24,015 nucleotides of DNA from Stephanodiscus triporus (Eukaryota; Bacillariophyta; Thalassiosirophyceae; Thalassiosirales; Thalassiosiraceae): contig JALLAZ010000554.1 in the NCBI GenBank assembly GCA_036939755.1, forward strand, positions 1-24,015. The letters are read 5' to 3'. Position numbers and translations under genes: made by a program. A model generated the notes under the pieces. That model worked only from the letters and a program-made list of their open reading frames with translations, made no database searches and had not been told where the DNA came from. Positions 1 through 10,472 of the stretch are shown here, in pieces. The first letter of the stretch is position 1; each line of letters begins with the position of its first letter.

Positions 1-2
1 TC

Positions 3-3000
3 CTAGTTAGTCTGGCCCGTGGGCTTAATCTATTAACTGCAGAGTTTTTACCCGTCCGCACGAAGAAGTCCCTTGCCTCACGACTAGAGCAGGTCAAGCA
101 AATGTACGCACGGGGCGGGTTCACGATCGGTACCATTCTCATGGACAACGAGTTCGAGAAAGTCAGAGACCTCGTGCCTACTCTCCACATCAATACGACC
201 GCAGCAAAGGAGCACGTCCCGGAAATCGAGCGTCGGATCAGGCTCATCAAAGAGCGAGGTCGGGGCGTCCTCAACACTCTCCCTTTCAAAAAGATGCCAC
301 AACTCATTCTGATCGAGCTCATATACCACGTGGTGCTCTGGATAAATGCCTTCCCAGCAAAATCTGGCGTCTCCGAAACCCTCTCGCCGAGAGAGATTGT
401 ACTGCGGCATCGTCTTGACTTCAAGAAACACTGTCGTGCCCCGTTCGGCTCCTACTGCGAAGCCCACGACGAACCGAGTCCCACGAACAACATGTCGTCT
501 CGATCGACGCCGGCCATTGTCCTGGGGCCAACAGGAAACCTGCAGGGTACATACAAGTTTTTCAGTCTCGAGACGGGCAAGAAGATCAAGCGGCGCTGCT
601 TCACGCCGTACCCAATGCCTGATTCGATCATAAAGAAAGTCGAGAGTTTCGCCCGCCGGAGCGCGGTCCCGGGGGTTTTTGACTTCGCCGACAGGAGCGG
701 GATCCTTTTTGAGTGGAATGAATCATTCGACGAATCCCCGGAAGGACTCGTCGAGGAGGACGTGGTCCTTTACCCCTCCCTGGTTGCGGAGTTTCCAGGA
801 GTGACGCTTGACCGAGACATTGGGGTGACGGCGGTTGACGATGATATCGAACCGCACGGGCGTCCCGAGGATGCGGCGGCCCACAACGCCGGCCTTGAAC
901 CGGTCGGCATCGCAGGAGTGGACGGCAACGGTGCCGCGACTGTCGACGCTCTCGAGGATGAGATCGCGCACCAAGAACCTGATGACGACGATGGTATCAT
1001 AGCCGTAGCGGACTTGCCCGCCGCGGAACCAGCCGACGCCCTATACGTCGACGACTACGACGACGAAAATGACGACGACAACACGATTGACGATGAGAAC
1101 GTGGACACCGCGAACGAAAATAGCGACAGTGATGACGACGATAGTGACGACGACGACAGTGAGGGAGACACCGATAGTGACGACATTAACAAAAGGGAAG
1201 AGGACGACGCGGCCGCCCTCGCCAAGGGCCTGCGGCGCTCGGGGAGGACCACCAAGGGCCGGACCGAGCGTTACGCGAACTATACGCTCCTCCTCCATGC
1301 CCGCAAGGCGCGCAAGGCCGCTCGGGGACCAAAGCGGGCAATCCTGAGGGATGGGGCGATGCTTTTCTCAGCCGATGACGTTAACGATGCAAAACCCATC
1401 CCCGTGGAAGACAGGCTTGAATATGCTTTTGGAATCATCCTCCAACAATACTCCATTGGGGCCGGACTACAGAAGTTCCAAGAAAGGGGTGAGAAGGGGG
1501 TGTCTAAAGAGCTAACCCAGATGCATAACATGTCAGTGTTCACCCCCATCCTGAAGAGTGACTTGACTTCAGAAGAAAAGAAGAAAGCCGTCTCGTCGCT
1601 CATGTTCCTCAAGGAGAAGAGGGACAAGACGGTGAAGGGGCGATTCTGCGCAGATGGGAGGAAACAACGCGGGGATTGGTCCAAGCAAGACACAACATCT
1701 CCGACGGTCTCAATCGAATCAGTGTTCCTAACGGCAGTAATCGACGCACACGAACGGAGGGACGTCGGGTGCTATGACATCCCAGGGGCTTTCCTCCACG
1801 CGGATAGCGACGAGGACATCACCATGGTCCTAAAGGGACGGCTCGCCGAGCTCATGGTGCAGGTGGCGCCGAACCTATATCGCAAATACATTACGGTTGA
1901 CAAGCACAACAGGCCCATCCTATATGTCAAGATCCAAAAGGCGCTGTATGGCCTTCTGCGCAGCGCGTTGCTCTTCTACCAGAAACTAGTGACCGACCTA
2001 GAGAAGAACGGGTTCGTCCTGAACCCATATGACCCATGCGTGGCGAACAAGATGATCAACGGTCACCAAATGACAGTATGCTGGCACGTGGACGACCTGA
2101 AGGTGTCACACGTGGACCCGGGGGAGGTGACCAAGTTCGGAGAATGGCTCAGCTCGACATATGGAATCGCGGTCGCCGAGCACAGGGGAAAAGTCCACGA
2201 CTACCTGGGGATGATACTAGATTTCTCCATGGACGGACACGTGATAGTCAACATGACCGAATACATCTGTAAAATATTGGAAGATTTCCCGGAGGAAATA
2301 GTGGGAACGCGGGCTACACCAGCCGCGGACCATCTTTTTGAGGTACGCGACGAAGCGGACGCAAGGCTACTCCCGGAGGAACAAGCGAGGGAGTATCACC
2401 ACACGGTGGCCCAGGTGCTATTTTTGAGCGCTCGGGCCCGAAGGGATATCCAGCCGGTGACGGCGTTTCTCACCACTAGGGTAAAAAGTCCAGACGAAGA
2501 CGACTGGGGAAAACTAAAGCGGCTGTTACAATATCTCAAGGGGACATTGCATATGCCTCTGGTGCTCTCGGCCGACTCGGTGACCCTACCGCGATGGTGG
2601 GTAGACGCGGCGTACGCGGTACACCACGATTGCAAGGGGCATACAGGAGCCGGAATGAGCCTCGGAAGGGGGATGGCGATGAGCTACTCATGGAAACAAA
2701 AGATCAACACGAAGAGTTCAACTGAGGCCGAGCTTGTCGGAGTGGACGATTCATTGGCGTATATTCTCTGGGCGAGATACTTCCTCGAGGCGCAGGGTTA
2801 TGACATGGAACCCTCACTGTTGTACCAAGACAATATCAGCGCGATCCTTCTCGAAACCAATGGAAAAGCCAGTAGCTCCAAGCGGACCAAACACATCAAG
2901 GTAAAGTATTTTTACGTGAAGGACAAGATCGACCAAGGCGAGATCACAGTAGAACATTGCCCCACCGATCAGATGTGGACTGACATAAACACCAAGCCCA

Positions 3001-3461
3001 AGCAGGGGGCTGTATATCGAGAGTTCCGGGGTCAGGTGATGGGTATCGAACCAGACTATAGCGATGCATCCTATCGAGACAGGATCTATGTGCGGCCTCC
3101 AGACTCGCCGGTGGGATTCCGTACACCGATACCTACAAGCGCACCCACCATGTCCTCAGCGAGATCGATGCTCCCAGTACCGCGCACGGACAGCGTCACA
3201 TCGCAGGAGTGTGTTGGCGGACATGCAGAACGGGAGCAGATGGCGCCGACTGAGGTGGCGGCGGAAAATGAGGTGGCGCACGGAGTTGCGGCGGGAGATG
3301 AGGTGGCGCACGGAGTTGGAGTGGGCGACGTGGAGAGAGCGCCTCTCCACTACATACAGGGGCGTCGATGGAGCCCAGGAGTGTACCGCTCGCTGAGGCT
3401 CCTCGGGAAACCTTTGCAGGTAGCGTGGGAGAGAGCGTTTATCACTCTTCCCACTTTTTAA
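3..3461 (+). mobile_element. Ty1/copia retrotransposon polyprotein (integrase-RT-RNase H), 5' partial
   Basis: The frame is open from the window edge, so the first internal ATG (102) is not the true start. Numbered from that ATG: the end of the integrase core lies at residues 1-55, with an MDN aspartate near 15 and a candidate catalytic Glu near 41-43. A very acidic Asp/Glu-rich linker spans about 300-365. A copia-type reverse transcriptase follows at about 480-760, with the DIPGAFLHA strand near 558 and the catalytic WHVDD box near 660. The Ty1-type RNase H spans about 830-970 (WWVDAAYA, SSTEAE, YQDN), with a KRTKHI motif after it. A tail of about 150 residues contains a short duplicated EVAHG unit (about 3270-3330). 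Together these make and integrate a DNA copy of the element RNA. The order integrase-RT-RNase H defines Ty1/copia. Gag and protease lie outside the window. The reading frame is undamaged for over 3.4 kb, suggesting a young insertion. No LTR could be recognised after the stop. Confidence 0.93.
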
Positions 3462-3481
3462 TAATAATCTCCGATTACTAA

Positions 3482-4321
3482 GTTCTACTCGGGCACAACC
3501 TAATTGCCGCATCCTATGAGGGAAGGCGGCTATTGCCGTTGCATCAACACTCTGCGGAGGGTGTGGAGTTCAAGTGGAAAGCCAAGGGCACGAGCGTTTA
3601 CTCTGTCACTGCGATTGGGAGACTCCGGTACGAGAACAACAAGTTCCTCGGCCTCTATGTCCACTGCAGTTGTCCAGACGGAGTGAGGCAGAGGGCTCTC
3701 TCACTCGAGCACGACGAGATCATTGTATGCAAACACGGAGCTGCAGCACTAAAATCGGTAGAAGACCCGGATGCGATTGTTGCGGCTGCAGCACATGCGA
3801 AGCGTCAGAAGACGGAGGCTGCCGCGCGGGCGCAGAGAGTAAAGGAGGAGCATGATGAACAGCGTCGGCTGCAAGATGCGCAGCTGCCTGGTGAGCGCGA
3901 ACGAATTGACTACGGGCTGATGCACCTCTCGGCAGAGGCTGTGGTGAAGCATCTAACATCAATTGCACATAGTGTCGATGGTTTGAGACAGCTTGCTGCC
4001 TTGTTTCCTGAGAGTGTCATGCCTAAGCCATCTGTGATGCATTGCCTGCGCTGCGATACGGACTATGATCCACGATACTGCCCAAAACTTGCCTGCAAAG
4101 TAAGTCACCCAGAGGCAGCGGTCAGTCAAAACTGGGATGGTTCCAAGAAATCGTGGGAGGAGTGTGGGCGGTGCGGGAAAACCTTCAATTGCGACGGAAT
4201 GCATGGGATGGATCGTCGCGCTGTGAAGGACGAAGGCCCATGGTGTTTTGAAGGCGAACACACAACAGACCAGGATGTGGTCGAAGAGGAAGGCTGGGAC
4301 GAAGACTGGGACGAAGAATAG
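3482..4321 (+). CDS. SWIM zinc-finger protein, 5' end missing
   Basis: An open frame runs from just after an in-frame TAA (3479-3481) to TAG at 4319-4321. The N-terminal part carries a SWIM motif: CSCP, a spacer of about 18 residues, then CKHGAA, fitting CxCx(n)CxH. A Lys/Glu/Ala/Gln-rich, probably coiled-coil stretch follows. Then come two Cys/His clusters (CLRCDTDY...CPKLAC...SHP and CGRCGKTFNC...MHGM...CFEGEH) and an acidic Glu/Asp/Trp tail. SWIM domains bind DNA or protein and occur in MULE transposases and in regulatory proteins; I cannot tell which this is. There is no in-frame ATG before the SWIM motif; the first lies near residue 147, after it. The gene must therefore have an upstream exon or have lost its 5' end, plausibly to the retrotransposon whose stop codon is 20 nt away. 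Function unknown. Confidence 0.7.
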   Translation, partial: VLLGHNLIAASYEGRRLLPLHQHSAEGVEFKWKAKGTSVYSVTAIGRLRYENNKFLGLYVHCSCPDGVRQRALSLEHDEIIVCKHGAAALKSVEDPDAIVAAAAHAKRQKTEAAARAQRVKEEHDEQRRLQDAQLPGERERIDYGLMHLSAEAVVKHLTSIAHSVDGLRQLAALFPESVMPKPSVMHCLRCDTDYDPRYCPKLACKVSHPEAAVSQNWDGSKKSWEECGRCGKTFNCDGMHGMDRRAVKDEGPWCFEGEHTTDQDVVEEEGWDEDWDEE

Positions 4322-4816
4322 TCCAAACCCAGGTAGCAGAAAATATATATGAGGCAAGAATCCCCTGCAAACAATTTGATTGTCAAGAGGCTTGAGAGGA
4401 TGGGTAGATAATCGGTAGGCATTGTAGGCATTGTTGCCGTGAGCGCTATAAGTCGCGGGCGTTTCGACTCTGTCCAATTTCCAAAAATCTTGGAGGAGTG
4501 GAAGAATAAAGTTTGGAGGGCACGAATCTTGCTACTAAATGACGTTCCGTGTTGGACATGAATATGCGCCTTGTCGTCGATCGAGAGCGACCCAACGCGT
4601 CGCCCGATTGGAACATCCTCCTCCGCCGCGGCGCGGGACGACGTCTCTTGACCCGGAGGACTCGCGCACACAAATTTGTACAAATAGTGCAATAAGCGAA
4701 CTCCAACATCGATGTTTTGATTCGGACGGGATGATCAGCAGCAAACCAACCACAATAGCTCCCAACACGGAAAAAGATATTCGGAATGGGAGTGGCTTCA
4801 CCATGGCATTATCATC
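4322..4816. other. Intergenic: SWIM 3' flank and transporter leader
   Basis: This 495-nt gap holds the 3' flank of the SWIM gene, including a segment (about 4319-4370) that recurs near 6746. It also contains a short direct repeat, GTAGGCATT, near 4417-4435, and a TGACGT hexamer at 4540-4545, about 270 nt before the transporter ATG. TGACGT resembles the CO2/cAMP-responsive hexamers described in diatom promoters, but one copy could be chance. I see no RNA gene. Confidence 0.4.
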
Positions 4817-6429
4817 ATGGCTGAGTTTACCGCGAACATCCACGACGGGCGTGGCCCAGTGCAAACCAATGGCCTCCGAGACTATCGCGTTCGACGTCGC
4901 GTGGCACTGGTGGTAATCACCGGAATGATGACCGTATTTTGGACGGGAGCCTCCATCGGTTGGGGTCCGATGCAGCTTCTATTGGAGGGGGATGGCGCAT
5001 TCGAGGATCAATGTACCAAATACGAGCCGCGTCCCTGTCCCGCCCAAACGACCAAGTTACTGAACGTGAATTTTTACGCCCAGCTCACGCTGATCCTCAG
5101 TCCTGTATTTGGGATATTTATGGATTTATACGGTCCGCTTTGCATGACCACCCTGTCGACCGTCTTCTTGATAGCTGGCTTCGGTGGAGTGATCCTGGCG
5201 GTCGCACGAGACATCGACGTTCTGCTGTACATATCTTTTTTCTTCGTCAGCATGATGACGATGACGACTTATCAAAGTATCATTCAAGTGGGGATGCTCT
5301 TTCGAGGCAAGACCCAGCAACGAGTGATCTTGTTAATGAATGCATTACTCGACAGTGGCACCTTAACATACCTTGGTCTGTGGGCCATACAAGACGCTTC
5401 TGGCGTGAGGTTGGAATTTTTGATTAGCGCGTATCTACTTGCAGGGACCTGTGTCTTCGGTGCCGCGATGTATTTGTGGCATGTGGTGGTGCCAGTGTCG
5501 GCGGGCGCAAATGATAATAACGAAGAGACAACTGAGGAGCCGAAATTGGTCGCGAATGCAGAAGAGAGGGAAGGGAATATAGACAGAGAGGGCGGACCTA
5601 TGCCGAAAGGCGCTAACTTCACAATGGCAGAAACGAAATCGTTGAATGACAATCTATATCTGAGAATAGGAGATCCCGAGATAAAAGTTAACACAAAGAA
5701 AAGTAAAGACGATGGTCAGGATGTCGCCATTCCACCAAATGATTCTACAACCGTCGACAATGCTGTTGCGCCCAACGATGGATACGGCGAAGACGGAGAT
5801 GGGAACCATGTGCTGGTATCCGAGCTGTCCATACTCCAACAGCTGAAATCCAAGCAGTTCCTACTGTTATTGGTGTTTTACACCTTTTACAGCTGTTTCA
5901 ACGTCATGCATTAGGTACTGCCCGTGATTTTCTCGCGTACTTGGGTGACGACGAGACGGGCAATCTCTATCTTTCGCTTTTCGTCTTGATGACCCCAGTC
6001 TCCCTACTGGGGCTTCCCTTCATGGACTATATTGTGAATCGATATGGCTATCATGCAGGCTTGCAGTCCATAAACGTTCTGGCCCTATCATATTCGATTG
6101 TCAAAGTTTCAAGCGCCAATCTGAATGTCCAGGTCCTCGGATTTGTGCTATTTTCGATGTTTCGATGTTTCCTTTTTACGGTGTGCTTCAGTTTTTTGCC
6201 TACTTTTATGATGGGGAAGGTGGTTGGACGAGGAGTCGGTGTCATGGTCTTGTGTCAAGGCGTCACCTCGCTACTCAATATCCCACTAGCCTCCTGGGCT
6301 GTGAATCGTTTGGATGGCAACTTCTTCCTCCCCAATCTATTATACACGATATTAATAATGCCCTTTTTCTATGTGGCATGGCTGATGGGGGCTGGCATTA
6401 TGATCGAGAAACGATCGAATGCATCCTGA
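4817..6429 (+). CDS. SLC43-like major facilitator transporter, frameshifted
   Basis: The ATG at 4817 opens a polytopic protein of the major facilitator superfamily. It resembles the SLC43 (LAT3-type) family of facilitative amino-acid transporters: an N-terminal helix with GASIGWGPM, a Cys-containing first loop, then FGIFMDLYGP and FRGKTQQR loops. A long hydrophilic central loop lies at about residues 225-345, and the C-terminal half carries RDFLAYLGDDETGN, GLPFMDYIVNRYG and CQGVTSLLNIPLASWAV. About twelve membrane helices are expected, probably in the plasma or plastid membrane. The first frame stops at TAG 5912-5914. Homology-like sequence continues one frame back (ALGTARDFLAYL, from about 5908) to TGA at 6427-6429. 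One missing base near 5909 would explain this, so the gene is either a recent pseudogene or carries a sequencing error. The substrate is not determinable. The gene sits between two copies of the SWIM 3' end. Confidence 0.8.
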
Positions 6430-6890
6430 ACTAGGAAAGAAATCAATTGAAAACGCGTGTCCTCTCAATGAGGTGAAAAAGCAGACCACATTTCGAACCT
6501 TTCGAAACAGTTCCAATTCTTAAGCGAGTCACATACATATTAGTTCGTACACGAGCGATAAACAACAGACCAGGCTGTGGTCGAAGAGGAAGGCTACGAA
6601 GACGATTGTGGCTACTCTCTGTAGCAAGTGACAGTAACCAAGTTGCTGCTTGAACTCAAGGCTTGCCTGATATAAATAATCTGGACTGGTGAATTGGGAC
6701 TCTCTGTGCTGACGTTGCTGGTTGCTGTTGCTGGGTCACGGATGATAGTCCAAACCTAGATGTAGCAGAAAATAATACAAGGCATAGAGAACTCTGCATT
6801 TACTGGTGTCATACAAAAATAATTATTGAAGGTGGAATGACTGATGTGTTGTCTTGCAATTGTGCTAATCCAAGTAAGACTCATAAAAGT
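6430..6890. repeat. Intergenic with degenerate second copy of the SWIM-gene 3' end
   Basis: Positions 6562-6595 match 4262-4295 (end of the SWIM coding region) at 33 of 34 bases. A second block from 6746 (TAGTCCAAACCTAGATGTAG...) matches the SWIM stop and 3' flank from 4318. The blocks are about 57 nt apart in the SWIM gene and about 184 nt apart here, so this copy carries about 127 nt of extra sequence. Nothing upstream of the last few SWIM codons is recognisable. The rest of the gap, the 3' flanks of the convergent transporter and DUF2214 genes, shows no other gene. Confidence 0.75.
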
Positions 6891-7679
6891 TCAATCGTCT
6901 TCAAAAGCAAACGCCTCCGTAAGATATTTGAACGACAGTCCAAGAAAAGCCACTGCAGCTAATGCAGCCTCGGCTTGCCAAGGAAAATCCTCTGAGTAAC
7001 CCACCCCACGAGCCATGAACGTTGCAGTGAGTGGGATAGTGGCGATGGCTACCAACTCAGCGTTGCAAATCTGAATCATGCGTTTGGACAGTTTCTCTCC
7101 CATGGGCTTGAAATCTCCGTTTCGCCTCGCAACCGCTCGCTTGATTATGACGGTGGTGTTGAAGAAGGAGGCTGCTCCGTAGACGCCCACGAGCGCCACC
7201 TTGAGCCAGAAGATGGGCTCGTGCGAGTAGAAATCGAATCCCTTCTCGTACTCCACCGCGCGCAGATAGCCCGTGTAGGCGATCAAGGCCCCGAAGACGC
7301 CCAACCCGATATCCGCGCCGGCGACGAAGTCTTCCTCCTCGGGGGTCATGCCGGGCTTAACGGTGAGCCTCTCCGCCACGGTGCAGCCTAGTATGCCGAG
7401 CAATGCGACGTAATGTCCGTATGCGGCGAGCGCGGAGGGTACGGCGGTACTCGCGAACGCCACGGCGGCGGATGCCGTCCCCGGGGCGAGGACGATCGGT
7501 ACGGAGAAGGCCAAAATGGCGGCATCCGGACGAGGGATTGTCGTCGTCGCACGGCGCCGGTCGAACGATTTTTCGCGTTGCGATTGAGGGGATTGAGATG
7601 AAGTCCTGGATGGATTCGGTCGAGGAGACCAGGCAGATGCCGAGGCGACAAGACCCAGGAGGAGAATTAATTTCCTCAT
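6891..7679 (-). CDS. Plastid-targeted DUF2214-like membrane protein
   Basis: A single-exon frame of 262 residues with a confirmed ATG (complement of 7677-7679) and TGA stop. The first 16 residues (MRKLILLLGLVASASA) form a signal peptide, followed at once by WSPRPNPSRT, a basic Ser/Pro-rich stretch. The ASA-W junction resembles the diatom ASAFAP-type bipartite plastid presequence with Trp in place of Phe. The mature part (about 75-262) has four or five hydrophobic helices and a conserved-looking core: HYVALLGILGCTVAERL, KPGMTPEEE, ADIGLGVFG, then YSHEPIFWLKVALVGVYG. This matches my recollection of the DUF2214 family of cyanobacteria and plastids, whose function is unknown. The location is inferred as a plastid membrane. 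It is transcribed away from the ankyrin gene, with 255 nt between the starts. Confidence 0.75.
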   Translation of the reverse strand: MRKLILLLGLVASASAWSPRPNPSRTSSQSPQSQREKSFDRRRATTTIPRPDAAILAFSVPIVLAPGTASAAVAFASTAVPSALAAYGHYVALLGILGCTVAERLTVKPGMTPEEEDFVAGADIGLGVFGALIAYTGYLRAVEYEKGFDFYSHEPIFWLKVALVGVYGAASFFNTTVIIKRAVARRNGDFKPMGEKLSKRMIQICNAELVAIATIPLTATFMARGVGYSEDFPWQAEAALAAVAFLGLSFKYLTEAFAFEDD

Positions 7680-7934
7680 TATTTTTTCGTCTATCTAGAT
7701 TACTCAAGTCAACCTGTGATTTGGCATCATCGATCGCAACTTGCCGCAACACAAAAGATTTTTGCTGTTGACATCAGTATCGGTGTCATGTTTCATGTGA
7801 CTCTCTAGTAGCGCCCGCTGTCTAATTGGGAGTCCCCAACAGGGAGGAGAGCAGGGCAAGTGAGAAGTGAAGGGACCTGACGATATTCATGTGAAGTTGG
7901 AAAAACGCCGCGTCGCGTCAGCTTCCTATCACAA
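7680..7934. promoter_or_regulatory. Shared divergent promoter region
   Basis: Two ATGs face away from each other across this 255-nt gap, so both promoters must lie here unless 5' introns exist. It contains an inverted CCAAT pentamer (ATTGG within CTAATTGGGA, near 7825). No TATA box is evident. Assignment rests on gene orientation only. Confidence 0.45.
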
Positions 7935-10472
7935 ATGGAAGATGATGCCTCAACGACTACGACCGCCCCCTCCCCCCCCGCCGCCGCCGCCGAGGCAGCG
8001 ACGATGACGACGACAGGTCGACTTGACGACGACGTCCTCGACGGGAGGAGGCCGAGCATGACGACCCTCCGCCGCATGCTGCGCGATCGCCGTTGGGACG
8101 ACGTGATGGACGCGATACGAAGGGACGCCACCGTGTCGATGAGGATCGACGACTCGGACGAGGAGGACCGTCGCTTCCAGGACGCCCGCCGGGACTACTC
8201 GCGGCCGCGGTATTGGGTCGGCAGCGGCCGCCCCGCCGGAGACGACGGCGGCTACGACGACGACGACGACGACGGACGGCTGCGCGCCGACGCCCTCCAG
8301 CGCCGAACGCTGCTCCACTCGCTCTGTCGCATGGAGTTCCCCCTGCGCGGCGACGCGGACGCGTCGTCGGCCGACCGGTCGCTTCGCGACCTCGACGGCG
8401 CGGCGCGTACCGCCGCGATGCTCATCGACGCCTCGCACAATCGCACGCGCCCGGACGACGTCGTCTCGAACGATCGCGCCGTCGACGGTGGCGACGGGGG
8501 AGACGACGACGACGAAATCGCCGGGGGCAATGACGAAGACGATGAAGACGAAGACGACGAAGACGAAGACGAAGACGACGACGACCTCCCGACTTCGTCC
8601 GCGATCCGTCGCGACGGCGAACGCGCCGCTCGTCGCCCTCGCCGGCAATACTGTCCCCCGGCGCTGCTGCCGCCGGTGGAACGACGCCGCGACGAGAACG
8701 ACGACGGCGATCGCCCGCCGGGAGAGGACGATGGCGAGACGACGACGACGATCGAATGTCTCCCGCGACGACTGCGACGGACGCCCCCCCTTGTGCGCCA
8801 CACCTCGGTCCTGACCATGACGGACGCCATGGGGGGGACGCCGTTGCATGCGCTTACGGAGGCGGGATCGTGCCACGTTGACCTGGTCCGGGTATTCGTC
8901 AAGGCCTGTCGTCGTCCTGGTCGTATTCGTCGTCGCCGTCGTCGTCGTCGTCTTCTTCGTCCGCCGTCGGACGGATCGCACGACGACGATCATTGTGCCG
9001 AGGAAAGGAGGCCGACCGTTTACGATCTCCTCGCTGCGCGGAACTATCACGGATGCACCCCCATGCACTTCCTCGCCGGTGCCGGTGGGTCTCATTTTGA
9101 ACGATTTGTTTGTTTTCTTCTTTTCATTCTAAATTCGCGGTGTTTGCTTCGGTCGCCCGTGATCATTCTTATCGTGTCTCATCAATTGTGCGCATAACCA
9201 GCAGACGACAAGAACGAGGAGGTCATATTATTGCTATTGGAGCACTGTCGAGCAGGCGACGGCCAGGTCCATCCGACGATGATACGCGACGACGACGGCG
9301 ACCTGCCCCTGCATTTCGCGTGCTGCAACGGCGCGCCAGCGTCGCTGCTGCGGGCCATGACGACTTGGCCGCTTGGCGACCCGACGTCGGCGACGGTGTG
9401 CAATTCCAAGAATCGCCTTGCAGTCGACGACTATATCGAGTGGTACGTGGATTGCATGAACGAAGGACGGGGATCGAGCCGAGGGGACATGGAGGAGGCG
9501 TCGGAGGGAGGGGACGATAGCGTCGACGATGGTGAATCCGAGGACGGCCCCGTCGACGTCGGTGACTCCGACTCCGACTCCTACTTCGATGATTGTTGGT
9601 TACCGAGTAATCCTGCACTGGTCAATTTTTGTAGACGATTGCCTCGGGATGTGATGAATGTCCTCTCCGCCACGTGTCGAGAAGATGATCTTCGGGCTGC
9701 CATGTGGGTGTTGATTGAAGCGGCGGCGATCGCCGTAGGGAACTGCACGCTGCATAATGAGGAGCAAACGCATGACGAAGGAAAGAAAGAAATATGGATG
9801 GGATCGTTACTTTTTATACATGCCGCCGTAATTGCTACAAAGTATTCCAATTTTCCGGCTATTGCTCTGGCCGCGTGCATTTGGTGGCGTAAGATTGATA
9901 ATGATGACGACGACGGGGGAGACGATCTGCTCGAAGTAGATTCGTATGGCTATTTGCCGCTACATTGGGCCTGTGGAGATATTTCTCTCCTGCTGGCATC
10001 TGGTTTTGTTTCTAACGACGCCAGTGTGGATCGGAATAGATGCCAGACGTCATATACATCTCCATGTTCCTTGTGTTGCGAGGCATTGTCACGCTTCAAT
10101 ACAAGGGACATTCCGTGTTCTAGTATTGAATTCCTACTGGAGCTCGAACCCGCTGCTGCCCGCGCACCCACTAGGGATGGAAGGCTTCCACTTCACCTGC
10201 TCGTTGCAGATGGTTATTTATCAGCCGATGTGCGTACGCCGTCCAACGATTTCTGCCATCGACAACCGTGGGATGACATCAAATTGCTTCTCAAGGAGTT
10301 TCCGGAGGCTCTCGGGATGCCTGATCCAAAAAGCAATCTCTATCCATTTCAACTCGCAGCGGCATCCTCGACAAGGCAAAGTCATGGATACGTACCTCTT
10401 GAGAATACTTATCGTTTGATCATGGAGGATCCGTCTTTCCTGTGTCAACTTCTCGATTTATCTAAGAAATGA
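7935..10472 (+). CDS. Ankyrin-repeat-like protein, two exons, low-complexity N-terminal half
   Basis: Exon 1 is 7935-9084 and exon 2 is 9205-10472. The 120-nt intron begins GTGGGT and ends GCAG, and removing it joins ...HFLAGA to DDKNEEV in frame, giving 805 residues. The N-terminal half is Asp/Arg-rich with Thr/Ala/Pro tracts. A run of almost only Asp and Glu is encoded at about 8506-8590, and a run of eight Arg at about 8930-8956. Degenerate ankyrin units are recognisable by their TPLH-type turns: GGTPLHALTEAG, GCTPMHFLAGA, GDLPLHFACCNG, GYLPLHWACGD and GRLPLHLLVADG. Ankyrin units mediate protein-protein contacts. Diatom genomes encode many such proteins without known partners, so no specific function is offered. 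The acidic and Arg runs come from GAC/GAA/CGT triplet expansion and may vary in length. No signal peptide or membrane helix is obvious. Confidence 0.8.

Noticed and set aside
4126..4692. 188-residue minus-strand frame over the SWIM gene's end
   Set aside because: It runs antisense to a Cys/His-rich coding region and has no recognisable motif.
4539..4916. 125-residue plus-strand frame overlapping the transporter start
   Set aside because: Its composition is Thr/Arg/Ser-rich without a domain, and it overlaps the better supported transporter start at 4817 in another frame.
5878..5897. A 20-nt GT...AG segment in the transporter whose removal would also restore the frame
   Set aside because: It is far shorter than any other intron here (79-193 nt). 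Removing it would also delete residues that fit the family. A single-base loss near 5909 is simpler.
7950..9095. 381-residue minus-strand open frame opposite the ankyrin gene
   Set aside because: It consists mainly of Val, Arg and Ser runs from reading GAC/GTC triplets on the wrong strand. The plus strand has ankyrin motifs and a spliced continuation.
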